NCBI RefSeq assembly: GCF_003171515.1
Contig: NC_089396.1
Span: forward strand, 1,364,001-1,428,000
DNA from: Pyrenophora tritici-repentis
Taxonomy: Eukaryota > Ascomycota > Dothideomycetes > Pleosporales > Pleosporaceae
Direction: 5' to 3'
DNA length: 64,000 nucleotides
Positions 62,353 through 64,000 of this stretch are shown one piece after another. Both the position numbers and the translations under genes were made by a program. The notes under the pieces are model-generated. The model was not told where the DNA came from and did not search any database. It was given only the letters and a program-made list of their open reading frames with translations. How positions within the stretch are numbered: the first letter of the stretch is position 1; the number at the start of each line of letters is the position of its first letter.

Positions 62353-62406
62353 TGTCAGATATTCACTCTTATCTAGAATACTGATAAAATGGGTAATGAT
62401 CGTAAT
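62353..62406 (-). repeat. 5' LTR of Copia-4 (inner 54 bp only)
   Basis: TGTCAGATATTCACTCTTATC as at 55169. Cut by the gypsy-G2 LTR at 62407. Confidence 0.85.
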
Positions 62407-62603
62407 TGTCGGCATACACACGGTGTGTCGCCTAATAAGGCCCAATGTACCGCCTCGATCCTACTTCGGCCCAACTCGGACCCAACGCTATGTATACCTT
62501 CGTAGCCCCCACATTCGTAGAATCATCATACACCAGAATACCAATACACAAGATTACCTTAGCTACTGTTATTCACCGTACGATCGTACAAGGCCTTCCA
62601 ACA
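62407..62603 (+). repeat. 5' LTR of gypsy-G2
   Basis: 197 bp TGTCGGCATACACACGG...CCTTCCAACA, same length as the solo LTR 37766-37962 and close to its reverse complement. The left flank is GTAAT; the other end is beyond the window. Confidence 0.88.
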
Positions 62604-62966
62604 CTGATCAGTGATTGCACGGCAGTCACAGACAGTTAGGTTAAGAAGAGATAGATTCTTTACCCCGCGCGTTCCCTAGATTGCCTATATCAGCAAGGCG
62701 GAGTTATCTATGCTAAGCTCACTGTTAGCTATATCAGGCGTCGTTCGTGGCTAGCGACCGACCGTTACAGCCGTATCAGAAGCGTTCCAAGACGCCGTCT
62801 ATACACGCGCCAACCGACCGGTTGAGATTTGACCCGTGTACAACCCACGACCACCGACGCATCTCTAGCGAACGCAGCTAGCGCAACAAGCGTCAACAAG
62901 AACACAATAGCAGGAGAGAGAACATCATCGGAAAGAGCACCGGTAGCCAGGACACCGGCAGTAGGA
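62604..62966 (+). other. gypsy-G2 leader
   Basis: Untranslated leader between LTR and gag; includes CTGATCAGTGATTGCACGG next to the LTR (primer site not identified) and CGTGTACAACCCACGACCAC shared with the gypsy-G1 leader. Confidence 0.5.
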
Positions 62967-64000
62967 ATGGCGAGCAGTAGTAGAAGAGTGGTACCCACAC
63001 TAGAGGCGCTACTAGGGACCACAAACATAAAACCAAGAGAATGGCATCACATCGATCCAGAGATTTGGGAGGACAACGTTGAAGCTCCAGACGATGAGGT
63101 AGGGATTACTACAGCAACAACGTACATTGCGCGTGCGATTGCGGACTATACAGATCGACCAACAGCAGATGAAGAACTCTTTTGGGAGTTCCGTCAGGAC
63201 TTTGAAGGATGGACAGAGGCAATGTTCCTACGTGCCCAGCCAATATACACAAAGGAACTAAAGCGGATCCTCCGCTTTAAGGGAGTGTATACTGGCCGTA
63301 TTAATATGGCACCTAGTGAGTCTCTAGCTAGGTTATTACGCATGGAGGAGTACCTAGAATGGCCTCAGGACGTATTCCAGTCGGCTGTGTTTGACACACG
63401 ATCAGCTGCGCACATGTTGCAAGAGCGGGCACTACGGCAACAACGCAGTGAAGGATCAGTACAGTCCACAGACAGGAGATTATCAAGCCAGGCCCAGAGC
63501 CGAACCCAAACGCCTGTAAGGACAAGAGGCCGAGACGTAGACAGTCGGCAAACCCGCGATCAAGACCAGACCCACGCCCGTGTGCAAGGACGACAGGAGA
63601 CCGTTGAGGAAGAACAACAGATTCAGGACCAGCTAGCAAAAACGATTGAGAAAGCCCAAAACCAACCAATCCGAAGCCAGCCTGTAGAGACAACTGAATC
63701 CGCACCGCAGCCAGCCTATCAGCGCGTCCAAAGTCAGCAACCTCCCCTCACCTACAACAACTTCGACCGATTCCGCGAGTATACACCAGCATACCCGCAA
63801 CGTCCGAAGGGACTGAGCGTTCCCCCAATTGTGCCCTCTGGTGAAACAGACCCGTACAAGGCAGTTCCACCAATCGAGTTTGGCAATGAGAAACTGGATC
63901 CTAAGACGATCAATGTCTTCGTGAAAATGTGGGACCGAGACAAAAAGTATACGGGAAAGCCGTACGACCTCCTAGACGATAAATTGAAGATCTTCTACAG
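62967..64000 (+). CDS. gag: gypsy-G2 gag-like polyprotein, N-terminal part (runs off the window)
   Basis: Open from the ATG at 62967 to the right edge (344 codons, no stop). Begins MASSSRRVVPTLEALLGTTN; a folded region up to about residue 130 (WHHIDPEIWED, ARAIADYTDRPTADEELFWE, KRILRFKGVYTGR) is shared with the gypsy-G1 relic. Then comes a long Gln/Arg-rich linker (about 155-275), and a second folded region starts (PPIEFGNEKLDPKTINVFVK, GKPYDLLDDKLKIFY), which resembles the start of the capsid domain of fungal LTR-retrotransposon Gags. No RIP damage and typical codon use, so it is probably a young element. Assignment to Ty3/gypsy is inferred from general gag style; pol is not visible. Confidence 0.7.
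   Translation, partial: MASSSRRVVPTLEALLGTTNIKPREWHHIDPEIWEDNVEAPDDEVGITTATTYIARAIADYTDRPTADEELFWEFRQDFEGWTEAMFLRAQPIYTKELKRILRFKGVYTGRINMAPSESLARLLRMEEYLEWPQDVFQSAVFDTRSAAHMLQERALRQQRSEGSVQSTDRRLSSQAQSRTQTPVRTRGRDVDSRQTRDQDQTHARVQGRQETVEEEQQIQDQLAKTIEKAQNQPIRSQPVETTESAPQPAYQRVQSQQPPLTYNNFDRFREYTPAYPQRPKGLSVPPIVPSGETDPYKAVPPIEFGNEKLDPKTINVFVKMWDRDKKYTGKPYDLLDDKLKIFY

Larger units (their letters stand above)
55169..62406 (-). mobile_element. RIP-mutated copia element (Copia-4), with nested Tc1
   Basis: Minus strand. The 3' LTR is at 55169-55384; the 5' LTR begins at 62353 and is interrupted at 62406 by gypsy-G2, so its far end is outside the window. Gag, protease, integrase, RT and RNase H are in order. 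A Tc1 element (57382-59486) sits in the integrase-RT linker. RIP is moderate: many motifs remain readable. Confidence 0.88.

Noticed and set aside
63328..63943. Minus-strand ORFs of 125 and 63 codons at the right edge
   Set aside because: Shadows of the open plus-strand gypsy-G2 gag, which shares homology with an independent relic at 32795-33214.
1..64000. CRISPR arrays, bacterial-type operons or ribosome binding sites
   Set aside because: None seen; all repeats are dispersed or transposon-related, and the sequence has fungal retroelements, an intron and RIP.
1..64000. Host protein-coding genes, rRNA or secondary-metabolite genes
   Set aside because: Every long frame is transposon-derived; remaining unclassified stretches (52419-52589, 54877-55168, 38675-39068, 43031-43432) show no ORF or RNA signature.

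Overview
This 64 kb window looks like a repeat-only, heterochromatic block from a filamentous ascomycete (Pezizomycotina; a Dothideomycete-like source is plausible but not proven). I find no convincing host gene. Nearly every base can be assigned to LTR retrotransposons (Ty3/gypsy and Ty1/copia), Tc1/mariner and Fot1/pogo-type DNA transposons, non-LTR/SINE-like insertions, solo LTRs, or degraded remains of these. Most copies carry the signature of repeat-induced point mutation (RIP): CpA to TpA on both strands, which turns CAG/CAA/TGG codons into stops and enriches CTAG. A few young elements are untouched.

Layout. 1-698: end of a non-LTR element with an (ACAT)n tail. 693-9233: a RIP-decayed gypsy copy (+) that received a 150-bp solo LTR, into which an intact gypsy element (782-7726, minus strand) inserted; that element in turn carries a solo LTR inside its 5' LTR. 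8502-9187 is a non-LTR insertion and 9236-9574 a truncated Tc1. 9575-24013: a RIP-decayed minus-strand copia ('Copia-2') split by a young copia ('Copia-3', 10366-15714) and by another decayed copia ('Copia-1', from 16486). A 4.4-kb piece of this complex has been inverted by recombination between two inverted solo LTRs (18568-18894 and 23320-23646). 24014-31875: a Tc1 relic split by a decayed gypsy ('gypsy-B', 24237-31572). 31876-33773: gag and LTR of a decayed gypsy-like element ('gypsy-G1').

33797-50429: two head-to-tail minus-strand copia relics (6a, 6b) that share a middle LTR. They carry a broken pogo element (34545-36397), solo LTRs, and a Tc1 element (39071-43028) that itself contains an intact pogo element (40959-42809). 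50563-52416: a third, chimeric-looking pogo. 52604-53160: a tRNA-headed SINE with a perfect 14-bp target duplication. 53240-54876: a gypsy-like gag relic with two solo LTRs. 55169-62406: a minus-strand copia ('Copia-4') holding a second Tc1 copy. 62407-64000: 5' LTR and open gag of 'gypsy-G2', running off the window.

The most interesting candidates are: (1) the intact gypsy element encodes, on the opposite strand between pol and the 3' LTR, a 171-residue protein with a Zn2Cys6-type cysteine pattern and a coiled coil. Its own LTR, immediately upstream of that gene, holds an array of CGAGGA/TCCTCG dyads, so a retrotransposon-encoded DNA-binding regulator is a reasonable hypothesis. A decayed ORF in the same antisense position is seen in a copia relic. 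(2) The inversion can be read directly from swapped 5-bp target duplications. (3) The gypsy Gag-Pol junction carries an in-frame T TTT TTA slippery site. (4) Three copia elements have primer-binding sites matching tRNA anticodon arms (initiator Met; Lys-CUU), implying half-tRNA priming. (5) The pogo elements carry 17-bp-periodic TIR modules that differ between copies, and one copy has two different ends.

All family names (gypsy-A, Copia-1 etc.) are labels for this window only. No database search was possible; identities and lengths are from reading by eye.
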